Under the pieces are notes generated by a model. The model was not told the origin of the DNA and made no database searches. It was given only the letters and a program-made list of their open reading frames with translations. Made by a program: the position numbers and the translations under genes. From Bacillus sp. AFS055030 (GTDB lineage: Bacteria > Bacillota > Bacilli > Bacillales > Bacillaceae_G), in assembly GCF_002574545.1 (NCBI RefSeq), contig NZ_NUGT01000035.1, positions 54,148 through 118,147 on the forward strand: a DNA stretch of 64,000 nt, written 5' to 3'. Of this stretch, positions 45,986 to 56,500 are shown piece after piece; positions within the stretch are counted from its first letter, which is position 1, and each line of letters starts with the position of its first letter.

Positions 45986-46016
45986 TTGATATATTTCCAT
46001 GTGCATGTGCTATAAT
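45986..46016 (+). promoter_or_regulatory. typA promoter (extended -10)
   Basis: TATAAT at 46011-46016 preceded by TGC (extended -10). The -35 TTGATA at 45986-45991 is 19 nt upstream, longer than optimal, which the TG motif can compensate. Confidence 0.65.
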
Positions 46017-46069
46017 GTTTTAGTTAATAATGAAAACAGATGTGTAGACATTTTAGGAGTGAATATATT

Positions 46070-47914
46070 TTGAAAAAAAGAGAAGATTTACGCAATATAG
46101 CAATTATTGCGCACGTTGACCATGGGAAAACAACTTTAGTTGATGAGTTATTAAAACAATCAGGTACATTCCGTTCAAACGAAAACGTTAATGAACGTGC
46201 AATGGACTCTAATGATATAGAACGTGAACGTGGAATTACAATTTTAGCTAAAAACACTGCAATCCAATATGAAGGTAAACGTATTAACATCATGGATACT
46301 CCAGGGCACGCAGACTTTGGTGGAGAAGTAGAACGTATCATGAAAATGGTAGATGGTGTTCTTTTAGTTGTAGATGCATATGAAGGATGTATGCCACAAA
46401 CTCGCTTTGTATTGAAAAAAGCTTTAGAACAACATTTAACACCAATCGTAGTAGTAAATAAAATCGACCGTGACTTCGCTCGTCCTGATGAAGTAGTTGA
46501 CGAAGTAATCGATTTATTTATCGAATTAGGTGCAGATGAAGATCAATTAGAATTCCCAGTAGTATTCGCTTCAGCGATTAACGGAACTTCTAGCTTAGAA
46601 TCTGATCCATCTAAACAAGAACCTAATATGAATGCTTTATTCGATACAATTATTGAGCATATTCCAGCTCCAATTGATAATAGTGAAGAGCCTTTACAAT
46701 TCCAAGTAACATTATTAGACTACAATGACTATGTTGGACGTATCGGTATCGGACGTATTTTCCGTGGAACAATGCAAGTTGGTCAATCAGTTGCATTAAT
46801 GAAACTTGATGGATCGGTTAAACAATTCCGTATTACAAAAATGTTTGGATTCATTGGATTAAAACGTATTGAAATCCAAGAAGCAAAAGCTGGTGACTTA
46901 GTAGCAGTATCTGGTATGGAAGATATTAACGTTGGTGAAACAGTATGTCCTGCTGAATACCAAGAAGCACTTCCAATCTTACGTATTGATGAGCCAACTC
47001 TTCAAATGACATTCTTAGTTAATAATTCACCTTTTGCAGGTCGTGAAGGTAAATTTGTAACTTCTCGTAAAATTGAGGAGAGATTATTACAAGAACTTCA
47101 AACAGACGTAAGTTTACGTGTAGAAAATACAGATTCTCCTGATGTATGGATCGTAAGTGGACGTGGGGAGCTTCACTTATCAATCCTAATTGAAAACATG
47201 CGTCGTGAAGGATATGAGCTTCAAGTTTCAAAACCAGAAGTTATCATTCGTGAGATTGACGGTGTAAGATGTGAGCCTGTTGAGCACGTTCAAATTGACG
47301 TTCCAGAAGAATACACTGGTTCAATTATGGAATCAATGGGTGCACGTAAAGGTGAAATGAAAGATATGGTAAATAATGGTAACGGTCAAGTTCGTTTAAC
47401 ATTTATGGTGCCAGCTCGTGGATTAATTGGTTATACTACTGAGTTCTTAACATTAACTCGTGGTTATGGAATCATTAACCATTCATTCGATAGCTACCAA
47501 CCAGCAATTCAAGGTCAAGTTGGTGGACGTCGTCAAGGTGTATTAGTATCAATGGAAACTGGTAAAGCTTCAACATATGGAATTATGGGTCTAGAAGACC
47601 GTGGTGTAATTTTCGTTGAGCCAGGAACAGATGTATATGATGGTATGATTGTTGGTGAACATAATCGTGATAATGATTTATCAGTAAACGTTGTTAAAGT
47701 TAAACACGCTACTAACATCCGATCAGCAAACAAAGACCAAACAACAACAATGAAAAAACCACGTATTATGACGCTTGAAGAATCATTAGAATACTTGAAC
47801 GATGATGAGTACTGTGAAGTTACGCCAACATCAATTCGTTTACGTAAAAAACTTCTTGATAAAAATGAGCGTGAGCGTGCAGCGAAAAGAAAAAAATTCG
47901 CTGAACAAGACTAA
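46070..47914 (+). CDS. typA: Ribosome-associated GTPase TypA/BipA
   Basis: 614-residue translational GTPase (B. subtilis 612). G1 AHVDHGKTTL, switch I RERGITI, G3 DTPGHADFGGEVER, G4 NKIDRD, then EF-G-like domains and the BipA-specific C-terminus with GARKGEMKDM and RGLIGYTTEFLT. Acts on ribosomes during stress and cold adaptation and in 50S assembly. TTG 46070 behind TTAGGAGTG. Followed by its own terminator. Confidence 0.97.
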   Translation: MKKREDLRNIAIIAHVDHGKTTLVDELLKQSGTFRSNENVNERAMDSNDIERERGITILAKNTAIQYEGKRINIMDTPGHADFGGEVERIMKMVDGVLLVVDAYEGCMPQTRFVLKKALEQHLTPIVVVNKIDRDFARPDEVVDEVIDLFIELGADEDQLEFPVVFASAINGTSSLESDPSKQEPNMNALFDTIIEHIPAPIDNSEEPLQFQVTLLDYNDYVGRIGIGRIFRGTMQVGQSVALMKLDGSVKQFRITKMFGFIGLKRIEIQEAKAGDLVAVSGMEDINVGETVCPAEYQEALPILRIDEPTLQMTFLVNNSPFAGREGKFVTSRKIEERLLQELQTDVSLRVENTDSPDVWIVSGRGELHLSILIENMRREGYELQVSKPEVIIREIDGVRCEPVEHVQIDVPEEYTGSIMESMGARKGEMKDMVNNGNGQVRLTFMVPARGLIGYTTEFLTLTRGYGIINHSFDSYQPAIQGQVGGRRQGVLVSMETGKASTYGIMGLEDRGVIFVEPGTDVYDGMIVGEHNRDNDLSVNVVKVKHATNIRSANKDQTTTMKKPRIMTLEESLEYLNDDEYCEVTPTSIRLRKKLLDKNERERAAKRKKFAEQD

Positions 47915-47942
47915 TTAAATTTTAAAATAATTATGATATAAT

Positions 47943-47974
47943 AAAACCGACTAGAAAATAGTCGGTTTCATTTT
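47943..47974 (+). terminator. Terminator after typA
   Basis: AAACCGACTA pairs with TAGTCGGTTT, then CATTTTT. Confidence 0.85.
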
Positions 47975-48058
47975 TGTAAAAAAAAGTAGCAAAAAATAAT
48001 ATTTAAGTCGATTTAAAAACTTATAGAAGTATTTAGTTTTATTATTTTATAGGGGGAA

Positions 48059-48382
48059 ATGGATTTGGAAAAAGCTCCAAAGGGTTTTGAGTTTGTCATA
48101 ACACAGTTAATAAATATAACTCATGATGTTCATCTTTCAATGTGGATCTTATATGGTCTAATTGTTGTATTAAGTATTGTGGTATACCATTTAGGTTTTG
48201 CAAAAAAATTGAGCATCCTTAAAAATTTGATCATTTATGTTTTACTTATGATTGGTTGTAGTTTCCTTACTTTCTTAGCTTTAAGGATCCCAATCGTGGA
48301 AGCATTACTAGCAAGTGTTTTCGTATTAGGTGTATATAAGATTCGTTTACATCAATCAAAAAAAAATAATGCTACTACATAA
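48059..48382 (+). CDS. ylaH: YlaH-like membrane protein
   Basis: 107 residues, three hydrophobic helices (about 27-50, 56-76, 78-95) and a basic C-terminus KIRLHQSKKN. The IPIVEALLASVFVLGVYKIR end is typical of YlaH. Lies just after typA as in B. subtilis. The start may be ATG 48059 or TTG 48065; AGGGGGAA fits the latter's spacing better. Function unknown. Confidence 0.85.
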   Translation: MDLEKAPKGFEFVITQLINITHDVHLSMWILYGLIVVLSIVVYHLGFAKKLSILKNLIIYVLLMIGCSFLTFLALRIPIVEALLASVFVLGVYKIRLHQSKKNNATT

Positions 48383-48400
48383 TAGAGAGTTGGTATTAAG

Positions 48401-48673
48401 ATGAAATCTGTTCAGGACGCTTTATATAATTGGCTAACGATAAAAGTAATATATGAAGGTAGACCTTCAGATGAAGCTGCTAAAGAGACTTATGAGATGT
48501 TTGATTCGATATTAAAAGACGATCATCAAGTATCGAATGTAAAAATAGAAAAAATGGAAGATTTTTATTTAATTACATTTACACAAGCAGAAAAAGAGCG
48601 TACTACGCGCTTTCCGATTGAAATGATTGATTGCTTTTTAGACCAAGTTAAAGTTAATCCAGAGAAATATTAA
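48401..48673 (+). CDS. Conserved hypothetical protein
   Basis: 90-residue acidic soluble protein beginning MKSVQDALYNWLTIKVIY, with EETYEMFDSIL-like helix and a beta-rich half (VKIEKMEDFYLITF). No family named. It follows ylaH by 18 bp with AGAGAG as a weak site and ends at a terminator, so it is probably the second gene of a ylaH operon. Confidence 0.75.
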   Translation: MKSVQDALYNWLTIKVIYEGRPSDEAAKETYEMFDSILKDDHQVSNVKIEKMEDFYLITFTQAEKERTTRFPIEMIDCFLDQVKVNPEKY

Positions 48674-48702
48674 AAACCTAGAAATTAATCTAGGTTTTTT
48701 TG
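48672..48702. terminator. Terminator between 48401 gene and ylaI
   Basis: AAAACCTAGA pairs with TCTAGGTTTT, loop AATTAA, followed by TTTTG. Confidence 0.88.
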
Positions 48703-48752
48703 TTTAGTATTTTAGTTGATCAATTAAAGACCAATTCGCTTCTTTTTCAATA

Positions 48753-48953
48753 TTACCACTCGTCATCGTCCTTTACAGGTTTTAAGAAACGGAAATTTCC
48801 AGTGGCAATTCTTTGTTCTGTTTTTATTTTAATTCGATCGTAACATTCAGAGCATGTATATGTATGGATAGGACGATTTCTTAATTTTTTTGCAATAGGT
48901 GATTCATCGCTAATCGATTCGCTTTTATCACAAATCATGCATTTAACTCTCAT
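48753..48953 (-). CDS. ylaI: YlaI zinc-ribbon-like protein (DUF2197)
   Basis: 66 residues with two CxxC knuckles (VKCMICDK and YTCSECYD), flanking LRNRPIHTYTC, as in B. subtilis YlaI. Probably binds one zinc; function unknown. Site AAGGAGAG before the ATG. Opposite orientation to its neighbours. Confidence 0.92.
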   Translation of the reverse strand: MRVKCMICDKSESISDESPIAKKLRNRPIHTYTCSECYDRIKIKTEQRIATGNFRFLKPVKDDDEW

Positions 48954-49107
48954 GTGAAATTTCTCTCCTTATATATGGAACTTAAGTTAACATAATTATA
49001 ACAGGTTTTAGAATATATTTTTAGAAAACAATAGTTTTAGCAGGAAGTTTTCAAGTAAACTTTGAATTATATTAGTATACTCTTTATTTGAAGGAGATGA
49101 AATAGTG

Positions 49108-49569
49108 ATGGCAAACAGTATTGAGAAAACATTATCACCAAGCTTATTTGAAGATTGTAATAAGGAAAAGATTGTTTTTTTAAGTACTTTTAACTCCGAA
49201 AAGAATTCACCTGTTACAAATGCAATATCTTGGATTGCTGCTTTAGACGAAAAGACGATTCGTTTTGCGGTAGATCAAAGATCAGCAATTATTTCTAATA
49301 TCGAAGAAGTTGAAGGGGTATCATTAAGCTTATTCTCAAATGAAACAGTCTATAGTATTTCAGGGAATGCAAAAATTTTAACGAAGCAAATGCCTGGGAT
49401 TCCATTAAAATTAGCGTGTATCGAAGTAGAAGTTAATGAAGTGAAAAATATATTGTTCTACGGGTCTAAAATAACAGTTGAGCCAGAATATGCAAAAACA
49501 TATGATGAGAGAGCTGCAAAAAAATTAGATGTAGCAGTATTAAGTGGTCTTAGATCACTTGAGCTATAA
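49108..49569 (+). CDS. ylaL: Pyridoxamine 5'-phosphate oxidase-fold protein (YlaL-like)
   Basis: 153 residues with a split-barrel flavin-binding-like plan: IVFLSTFNSEKNSPVTNAISWIAALDEKTIRFAVDQRSAII (noted as SPVTNAISW and TIRFAVDQRS), then SLSLFSNETVYSISG. Such proteins bind FMN, F420 or heme; no ligand residues can be assigned. Locus next to ylaK suggests ylaL. ATG 49108 with AAGGAGATG upstream. Confidence 0.72.
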   Translation: MANSIEKTLSPSLFEDCNKEKIVFLSTFNSEKNSPVTNAISWIAALDEKTIRFAVDQRSAIISNIEEVEGVSLSLFSNETVYSISGNAKILTKQMPGIPLKLACIEVEVNEVKNILFYGSKITVEPEYAKTYDERAAKKLDVAVLSGLRSLEL

Positions 49570-49719
49570 ACAGAAAAAATATTCTAAAGTAGAGAGAATT
49601 TCATATAATATATTAACGGTTCGTCCATTCTTCGACTAGTAACCATTTGTAAGACCATTCAATTTAGAATTAAAACTAATTATTCTAATCTGAGTTATTT
49701 TTAGTCAGGAGGTTAAGGA

Positions 49720-51048
49720 TTGAGTAAAATATATGTTCTCGACACCAATGTACTACTGCAAGACCCACTAGCAATCTTTTCATTTGAAGATAATGAAGTA
49801 GTTGTACCAGCTGTTGTCTTAGAGGAAGTAGATTCAAAGAAGAGATATATGGATGAAGTTGGTCGTAATGCTAGGTATGTATCCAAACTAATTGATAGCT
49901 TTCGAGAACTAGGGAAATTACATGAAAGTATTCCTCTTGAAAATGGTGGTTCGTTTAGAATTGAATTAAATCATCGCTCATTTCAACAATTGCAAGAAAT
50001 CTTTGTTGAAAAAACGAACGATAATCGCATTTTAGCTGTTGCAAAAAACTTATCACTTGAAGAAGAAGCAAAAGAAAGCGGAAAAACAGTCATTTTAGTT
50101 AGTAAAGATACATTAGTTCGTGTAAAAGCGGATGCATTGAATTTATTAGCTGAAGATTATTTAAGTGATCGAGTAGTGGAAGTTGATCATATTTATACCG
50201 GCTATTTAGAGTATTACATAAATACTGATTTATTAAACAAGTTTTACGAAAAAACCGAACTTCCTGTTTCAGATATAGCAAACCATCCATTTTATCCTAA
50301 TCAATTTATCGTATTAAAGGATGCTCTTGGTGGTAAAAGCTCAGCTCTTGGAGTTGTTGATAAAACGGGTACAAAAATTAAGAAATTTGTTTTCTCAAAT
50401 GAACATATTTGGGGCATAAGGCCAAGAAATGCACAACAGTCCATGGCTTTAGAATTACTACTTCGAGACGATATACCATTAGTCACATTAATTGGTAAAG
50501 CAGGTACCGGAAAAACTTTATTAGCTTTAGCAGCAGGTTTAATGCAAAGTGAGGACCTTCAAAGCTATAAAAAGTTATTAGTTGCTAGACCGATTGTTCC
50601 AGTTGGCAAAGATCTTGGCTACTTACCAGGTGAAAAAGATGAAAAACTCCGTCCTTGGATGCAACCGATTTATGATAATTTAGAATATCTATTTAATACG
50701 AAAAAACCTGGAGAACTAGATGCTATATTAGCTGGAATGGGCTCAATTGAAGTAGAAGCTTTGACTTATATAAGAGGTAGAAGTATTCCAGAGCAATTTA
50801 TTATAATAGATGAAGCACAAAACCTAACTAGACATGAGGTAAAAACAATTTTAACTCGTGTTGGTGATAAGAGTAAAATTGTATTAATGGGAGATCCAGA
50901 ACAAATTGATCATCCATATTTAGATGAATACAACAATGGATTAACTTATGTAGTTGAAAAATTTAAAGATCAAAAAATAAGTGGGCATGTAAAATTAATA
51001 AAAGGTGAACGATCATCAATAGCCCAACTTGCAGCGGATATATTGTAA
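49720..51048 (+). CDS. ylaK: PIN-PhoH ATPase YlaK (PhoH2)
   Basis: 442 residues fusing an N-terminal PIN ribonuclease domain (YVLDTNVLLQDP at the start; acidic residues through about 130) to a C-terminal PhoH helicase-like ATPase: Walker A IGKAGTGKTLLALAAG, VARPIVPVGKDLGYLPG, Walker B FIIIDEAQNLT. Related PhoH2 proteins unwind and cleave RNA. TTG 49720 behind CAGGAGGTTAAGGA. Monocistronic. Confidence 0.94.
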   Translation: MSKIYVLDTNVLLQDPLAIFSFEDNEVVVPAVVLEEVDSKKRYMDEVGRNARYVSKLIDSFRELGKLHESIPLENGGSFRIELNHRSFQQLQEIFVEKTNDNRILAVAKNLSLEEEAKESGKTVILVSKDTLVRVKADALNLLAEDYLSDRVVEVDHIYTGYLEYYINTDLLNKFYEKTELPVSDIANHPFYPNQFIVLKDALGGKSSALGVVDKTGTKIKKFVFSNEHIWGIRPRNAQQSMALELLLRDDIPLVTLIGKAGTGKTLLALAAGLMQSEDLQSYKKLLVARPIVPVGKDLGYLPGEKDEKLRPWMQPIYDNLEYLFNTKKPGELDAILAGMGSIEVEALTYIRGRSIPEQFIIIDEAQNLTRHEVKTILTRVGDKSKIVLMGDPEQIDHPYLDEYNNGLTYVVEKFKDQKISGHVKLIKGERSSIAQLAADIL

Positions 51049-51066
51049 TAATTAAAGTTTATAAAA

Positions 51067-51106
51067 AGGAACATCTTACAAAAAATCAATCAGTAAGATG
51101 TTCCTT
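51067..51106. terminator. Terminator between ylaK and the next gene
   Basis: AAGGAACATCTTA pairs with TAAGATGTTCCTT. The minus strand has a five-T tail, the plus strand a weak one. Confidence 0.75.
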
Positions 51107-51115
51107 AGCATTTAA

Positions 51116-51604
51116 CTAGAAAATAATTTTTTTTATTGATGTAATTGGTGTTTCTTTATTTGTTCCATCAACAAAATATAAGTGTACTGGCCCATCTTCA
51201 AGGATTCTCTTACCATTGTATGAAAAGGCTAAATAGCTTTCATATACAGTTTCAAAAGGTAAATTTATAATTTCACCTTCTGTTTCGATTGTAACTTTTG
51301 AATCACGATTTTTCGGTTTACTATTGTCTATAAAATAAGAAAATGGCATTGCATAAGATTCCTTAAGCCATTCTTTTTTTTGAGTAGCGAATAAAGGACT
51401 ATTATCTACCTTTGCACCTTCAACAATTTCACGATCCCAATGCTTTGAAACGCTTTTAGTGTATTGCTCAAGTTCATCAACTTTTTTCAAATCTCCAGCT
51501 AATAAACTCTCTAACTTAACCTTTCTCTCATCAAAAATCCAAACACTTGGATCAATCGTTAAAGGAAACTCCACGTTACCAGTTAATTGAAAAACATCGC
51601 TCAT
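51116..51604 (-). CDS. Conserved hypothetical protein, sometimes labelled peptidyl-prolyl isomerase
   Basis: 162-residue soluble protein: VFQLTGNVEFPLTIDPSVWIFDERKV opening (seen as FPLTIDPSVWIFD), KHWDREIVEGA and the end DGPVHLYFVDGTNKETPITSIK. I recall similar Bacillus proteins under the name peptidyl-prolyl cis-trans isomerase, but no cyclophilin, FKBP or parvulin motif is visible, so I do not assert that function. ATG 51604 has GAAGGAG 11 nt upstream. Confidence 0.7.
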   Translation of the reverse strand: MSDVFQLTGNVEFPLTIDPSVWIFDERKVKLESLLAGDLKKVDELEQYTKSVSKHWDREIVEGAKVDNSPLFATQKKEWLKESYAMPFSYFIDNSKPKNRDSKVTIETEGEIINLPFETVYESYLAFSYNGKRILEDGPVHLYFVDGTNKETPITSIKKIIF

Positions 51605-51901
51605 CCTAAAACAAACTCCTTCTATGTACAAATTCTACCTATAGTGTACGACTATTTTAACTAAAAAGACAAACAATTGAACAAAATTAACACTATTTTT
51701 TATGCATTCACATTAAAGCGTTCTTTAATTTATTTGTAATTAGATTTTTAATTAAATCAACTGGCAAACATGAGAAAAGTATAGTTGTAAAAAATTGCTT
51801 TTCTAAACTACATATTTGCAAAACTTTTGATTTAAGTTGATTTTTCCTTAAAAGAACTATAATATTAAATAGATAGCTTGTACGGAAGCGGAGGGAGAAA
51901 A

Positions 51902-52192
51902 TTGAGGTCTGATGCTGTAACAGATTACAAAGATAAAGCATTTGAATTATTAAAAAAAGATGCTGAAAAAATATTAAAATTAATTAATGTGCAACTTGAT
52001 CATTTAACGATGCCACAATGCCCTCTATATGAAGAGGTTTTAGATACTCAAATGTTTGGATTATCAAGGGAGATTGATTTTGCTTCTCGTTTAGGATTAA
52101 TTGAAGCAGAACAAGGTAAAGACCTTCTTTCTGAACTTGAGCGTCAATTATCTGCTTTACATGAAGCGTTTACAGATCAAAAGAATAAATAA
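51902..52192 (+). CDS. ylaN: YlaN family protein (UPF0358)
   Basis: 96-residue helical protein. [46 protein letters not shown] block (noted as LIKVQ-like [19 protein letters not shown]) and [14 protein letters not shown] are diagnostic. In B. subtilis YlaN is needed under iron limitation and has been reported to act on Fur; the Cys here (MPQCPL) is the conserved one. TTG 51902 behind GCGGAGGGAG. Upstream of ftsW as in B. subtilis. Confidence 0.93.
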   Translation: MRSDAVTDYKDKAFELLKKDAEKILKLINVQLDHLTMPQCPLYEEVLDTQMFGLSREIDFASRLGLIEAEQGKDLLSELERQLSALHEAFTDQKNK

Positions 52193-52206
52193 TGATTAAA
52201 AACAAA

Positions 52207-52238
52207 AGTTCAAACAAAAATGTTTGAGCTTTTTTTTG
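52207..52238 (+). terminator. Terminator after ylaN
   Basis: AGTTCAAACA pairs with TGTTTGAGCT, then TTTTTTT. An extended -10 promoter for ftsW (TG-T-TACAAT, TACAAT at 52283-52288) follows. Confidence 0.88.
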
Positions 52239-52367
52239 TGAATTTTTTTATTGTTATCAGTAATAAATCTATTAATCTATGTTACAATATTTTTATTTAA
52301 AAAGGGAATTTAGTAAAAATAGTTGAATACATAAAGTATAATTAATCAAAGCAGGGATGATTAAATA

Positions 52368-53510
52368 ATGTTAAAAAAATATTTGAAAAATATTGATTAT
52401 ATGATATTAGTTCCATTATTAGTGTTATGTTTATTTGGATTAATTATGGTATACAGCGCAAGCTCACCATTACCATCTATTCGTTATCAAAGTGAGCATT
52501 GGCCAAGTGACTACTTCTTTCATAAGCAATTAATCGCCTTTGAAGTAGGGATGTTTGCATTTGTTTTTTTAATGTTTTTACCTGCTACTTTCTTTAGAAA
52601 AAGAATTGCCTTGATATTAAATATAACAGTAAGTTTAGGATTACTTGTTGCAGTTCTACTTTTTGGTGAAGTTCGTAATAATGCAAAAAGCTGGGTATTT
52701 GGAATTCAACCAGCCGAGTTAATTAAATTAGGATCAATCATTCTTTTAGCAGGATGGTATTCGAAAAGACAAAAACGAATTACAAAAAACTGGAAAATGC
52801 TATTTGCTCCATGGAGTATAGTAGCTATTTATATCATCTTATTGAGACTACAACCTGATACAGGTACGGCTATTTTAATAATAGGTGCTTGTGCTGTCGT
52901 TTCATTTTGTAGTGGTTTTATTGTTAAGCGATTAATTCTACTATTTCTTTGTGGGATCGTCTTACTATATCCATTAGTTAGTATTTGTATCAGTTTAGGA
53001 ATCGGGTTAACCGATGTACAAGTTAATCGATTCTTAGCATTCCGAAATCCTTTTGACTATGCTCAAGGAATTGGATTTCAAATTGTAAATTCACTAATCG
53101 CATTTGCTAATGGTGGCTTTACAGGAGTTGGATTAGGAAAAAGTATTCAAAAACTAGGTTACTTACCTGAGCCTCATACTGACTTTATTCTAGCAATAAT
53201 CGGTGAAGAGACAGGTTTAATAGGCGTAATTGTAGTTATTTTATGTATATTTATTATTGTTTGGCGAGGATTGTTAATAGCTCATCGATCAAATGATTCG
53301 TTTGATTCATTATTAGCTACAGGTATTAGTGCAATCATCGTCATTCAATCATTTGTAAATATTGGAGGGGTTACTTCGTTAATTCCACTTACGGGTGTTC
53401 CGTTGCCTTTTGTTAGTTATGGGGGAACTTCATTAATCGTTATGCTTTCCATGATTGGTATTTTAATGAATATTTCAATACGAAATAAGATTCATAAAGA
53501 AACTTTATAA
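52368..53510 (+). CDS. ftsW: Cell-division lipid II polymerase FtsW
   Basis: 380-residue SEDS-family membrane protein with about ten helices. Motifs LFGLIMVYSASS near the start, RLQPDTGTAILI (catalytic-aspartate region), GFQIVNSLIAFANGGFTGVGLGKS and LPEPHTDFILAIIGEETGLIG, GGTSLIVML at the end. Polymerises septal glycan with a class B PBP. FtsW, RodA and SpoVE are close paralogs; the ylaN-ftsW-pycA order supports FtsW. Confidence 0.93.
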   Translation: MLKKYLKNIDYMILVPLLVLCLFGLIMVYSASSPLPSIRYQSEHWPSDYFFHKQLIAFEVGMFAFVFLMFLPATFFRKRIALILNITVSLGLLVAVLLFGEVRNNAKSWVFGIQPAELIKLGSIILLAGWYSKRQKRITKNWKMLFAPWSIVAIYIILLRLQPDTGTAILIIGACAVVSFCSGFIVKRLILLFLCGIVLLYPLVSICISLGIGLTDVQVNRFLAFRNPFDYAQGIGFQIVNSLIAFANGGFTGVGLGKSIQKLGYLPEPHTDFILAIIGEETGLIGVIVVILCIFIIVWRGLLIAHRSNDSFDSLLATGISAIIVIQSFVNIGGVTSLIPLTGVPLPFVSYGGTSLIVMLSMIGILMNISIRNKIHKETL

Positions 53511-53590
53511 AATCTTCAAAAACGCATTTTGAAAAAAGTTTATTCTTAATTTATTGATAATTATCTTTCATACATACAGGAGGCTTACTA

Positions 53591-56500
53591 ATGACTTACA
53601 CGAAACAGATTAAAAAAGTTCTTGTTGCTAACCGAGGCGAAATTGCCATTCGAGTATTTCGAGCTTGTACAGAGTTAGGAATTAGAACAGTTGGTATTTA
53701 TTCTAAAGAAGATGAAGGGTCATATCACCGTTATAAAGCTGACGAAGCATACATAGTTGGTAAAGGTAAAAAGCCAATTGATGCTTATCTAGATATTGAA
53801 GGTATTATTGAAATTGCAAAGAAAAACAATGTAGATGCTATACATCCAGGATATGGATTCTTATCAGAAAATATTAAATTTGCCGAGAGATGTGAAGAAG
53901 AGGGCATTATTTTTATTGGGCCACATTCAAGGCACTTAGATATGTTTGGAGATAAGATTAAAGCAAAGCAGCAAGCTCTTCAAGCTAATTTGCCAATCAT
54001 TCCAGGGAGCGATGGTCCAGTAAATTCACTGGATGATGTAAAGGAATTTGGTGAAACTTATGGATTCCCGATTATTATTAAAGCTGCTCTAGGTGGTGGC
54101 GGTCGTGGGATGAGGATTGTCCGTACGAATGCAGGCTTAAAAGACGCATTCGAGCGAGCTAAGTCCGAAGCAAAAGCTGCTTTTGGGAATGATGAAGTTT
54201 ATGTTGAGAAATATATTGAAAATCCAAAGCATATTGAAGTTCAAATATTAGGGGATCACCAAGGGAATATCATTCATTTGTTTGAACGCGATTGTTCAAT
54301 TCAACGAAGACATCAAAAATTAGTTGAAGTCGCACCATGTACTTCGATTAGTGAAGATTTAAGAAATAGAATTTGTGATGCAGCTGTTCAATTGATGAAA
54401 GAAATAGAATATGTAAATGCTGGTACAGTCGAATTTTTAGTTTCCGGTAATGATTTTTATTTTATTGAGGTAAACCCTCGTGTACAAGTTGAACATACGA
54501 TTACTGAAATGATTACAGGCATTGATATTGTTCAAACACAAATCTTAATTGCTCAAGGTAATAGTTTACATAGTGATAAAGTAGGTATTCCATTACAAGA
54601 TGAGATTCCAAGAATTGGTTTTGCGATTCAAGCACGTGTAACAACTGAGGATCCGTTAAATAATTTTATGCCTGATACAGGAAAAATTATGGCATATCGT
54701 TCAGGTGGAGGCTTTGGTGTAAGGTTAGACACAGGTAACAGCTTCCAAGGTGCGGTCATTACACCTTACTATGATTCATTATTAGTTAAAGTAACGACTC
54801 ATGCATTAACATTCGAAGGTGCAATTGCGAAGTTAAATCGAAATTTAAAAGAATTCCGTATTCGTGGTATTAAAACAAATATTCCATTTTTAGAAAATGT
54901 TACAACACATCCAGATTTCTTGTCTGGTGAGTATAATACTTCATTTGTAGATTCATCTCCGGAATTATTTGTTTTTGCCAAAAGAAGAGACCGTGGAACA
55001 AAATTATTGAACTATATCGGAAATGTAACAGTGAATGGATTTCCAGGTATATCGGTGAAAGAAAAACCAGCTTTTGATGAAATAATTATTCCAAATGTAA
55101 AGCATATTAGCAGTGCAGAAAGTGGAACTAAACAATTACTAGATAAATTGGGCGCAGATGAATTTTCGAAGTGGTTAAAAAATCAACCTAATGTTTTATT
55201 TACAGACACTACGTTTAGGGATGCACACCAGTCTCTTTTAGCAACGAGAATTCGTTCTAAAGATCTAACTACAGTGGCAGAACAGACGTCAAAATTATTA
55301 CCTAACTTATTCTCTATGGAAATGTGGGGCGGAGCGACTTTTGATGTAGCGTATCGTTTCTTAAATGAAGATCCATGGGAAAGATTATTAAATTTAAGAG
55401 AACTAGTTCCTAATGTATTATTCCAAATGCTTTTACGTGGATCAAATGCAGTTGGATATAAAAATTACCCTGATAATCTTGTTAAAAAGTTTATTGAAGC
55501 ATCGGCTCAGGCTGGAATCGATGTATTTAGAATATTTGATAGTCTAAATTGGATTAAAGGAATGGAAGTTGCAATTGATGCTGTAAGAGACAGCGGAAAG
55601 CTTGCTGAGGCATCGATTTGTTACACAGGAGATATATTAGACCCAACTAGAACAAAATATAATTTGGCGTATTATAAAGAGCTTGCAAAGGATTTAGAAT
55701 CAGCTGGTGCACATATTTTAGCTATTAAAGATATGGCTGGCTTATTAAAACCTCAAGCTGCCTATACGTTAATTAGTGAATTGAAAGATACTGTAGATTT
55801 ACCAATCCACTTACATACTCATGATACAAGTGGAAATGGATTATACACATATGTAAAAGCAATAGAAGCGGGTGTAGATGTTGTAGACATCGCAATTGGT
55901 AGTATGTCTGGATTAACGTCTCAACCAAGTGCAAACAGTTTATATTATGCGCTAAAAGATTCAAACAACGAGACGAACTTAAATATAAACGGCCTAGAGC
56001 AGTTATCAACCTACTGGGAAGGCGTTCGTAAGTATTATAGTAGTTTTGAAAGTGGTATGGTTTCACCACATACAGAAGTTTATCAACATGAAATGCCAGG
56101 TGGTCAGTATTCTAACTTAAAACAACAAGCTAAGGGTGTTGGTTTAGGTGACCGATTTGAAGAAGTTAAAGATATGTATGGTAGAGTAAATCAACTATTT
56201 GGAGATGTCGTTAAAGTAACACCATCTTCTAAAGTAGTTGGAGATATGGCATTGTTTATGGTTCAAAATAATTTAGACGAAGATTCTGTATATGAAAAAG
56301 GAGAAAATATCGATTTTCCTGATTCAGTAATAGAGTTTTTTGAAGGAAAATTAGGACAACCTCATGGTGGATTTCCAAAGAGTTTACAAAGGATCATTTT
56401 AAAAGGTAGAAAGCCATTAACAGAAAGAGCTGGAGAGACATTAAAGCCGATCGATTTTAAAGATGTTGAGGAGTATTTATTCAAGACATTAAATCGCCAG

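Noticed and set aside
51708..51941. 77-aa minus-strand frame
   Set aside because: Overlaps the ylaN promoter and start; composition is that of AT-rich non-coding DNA.
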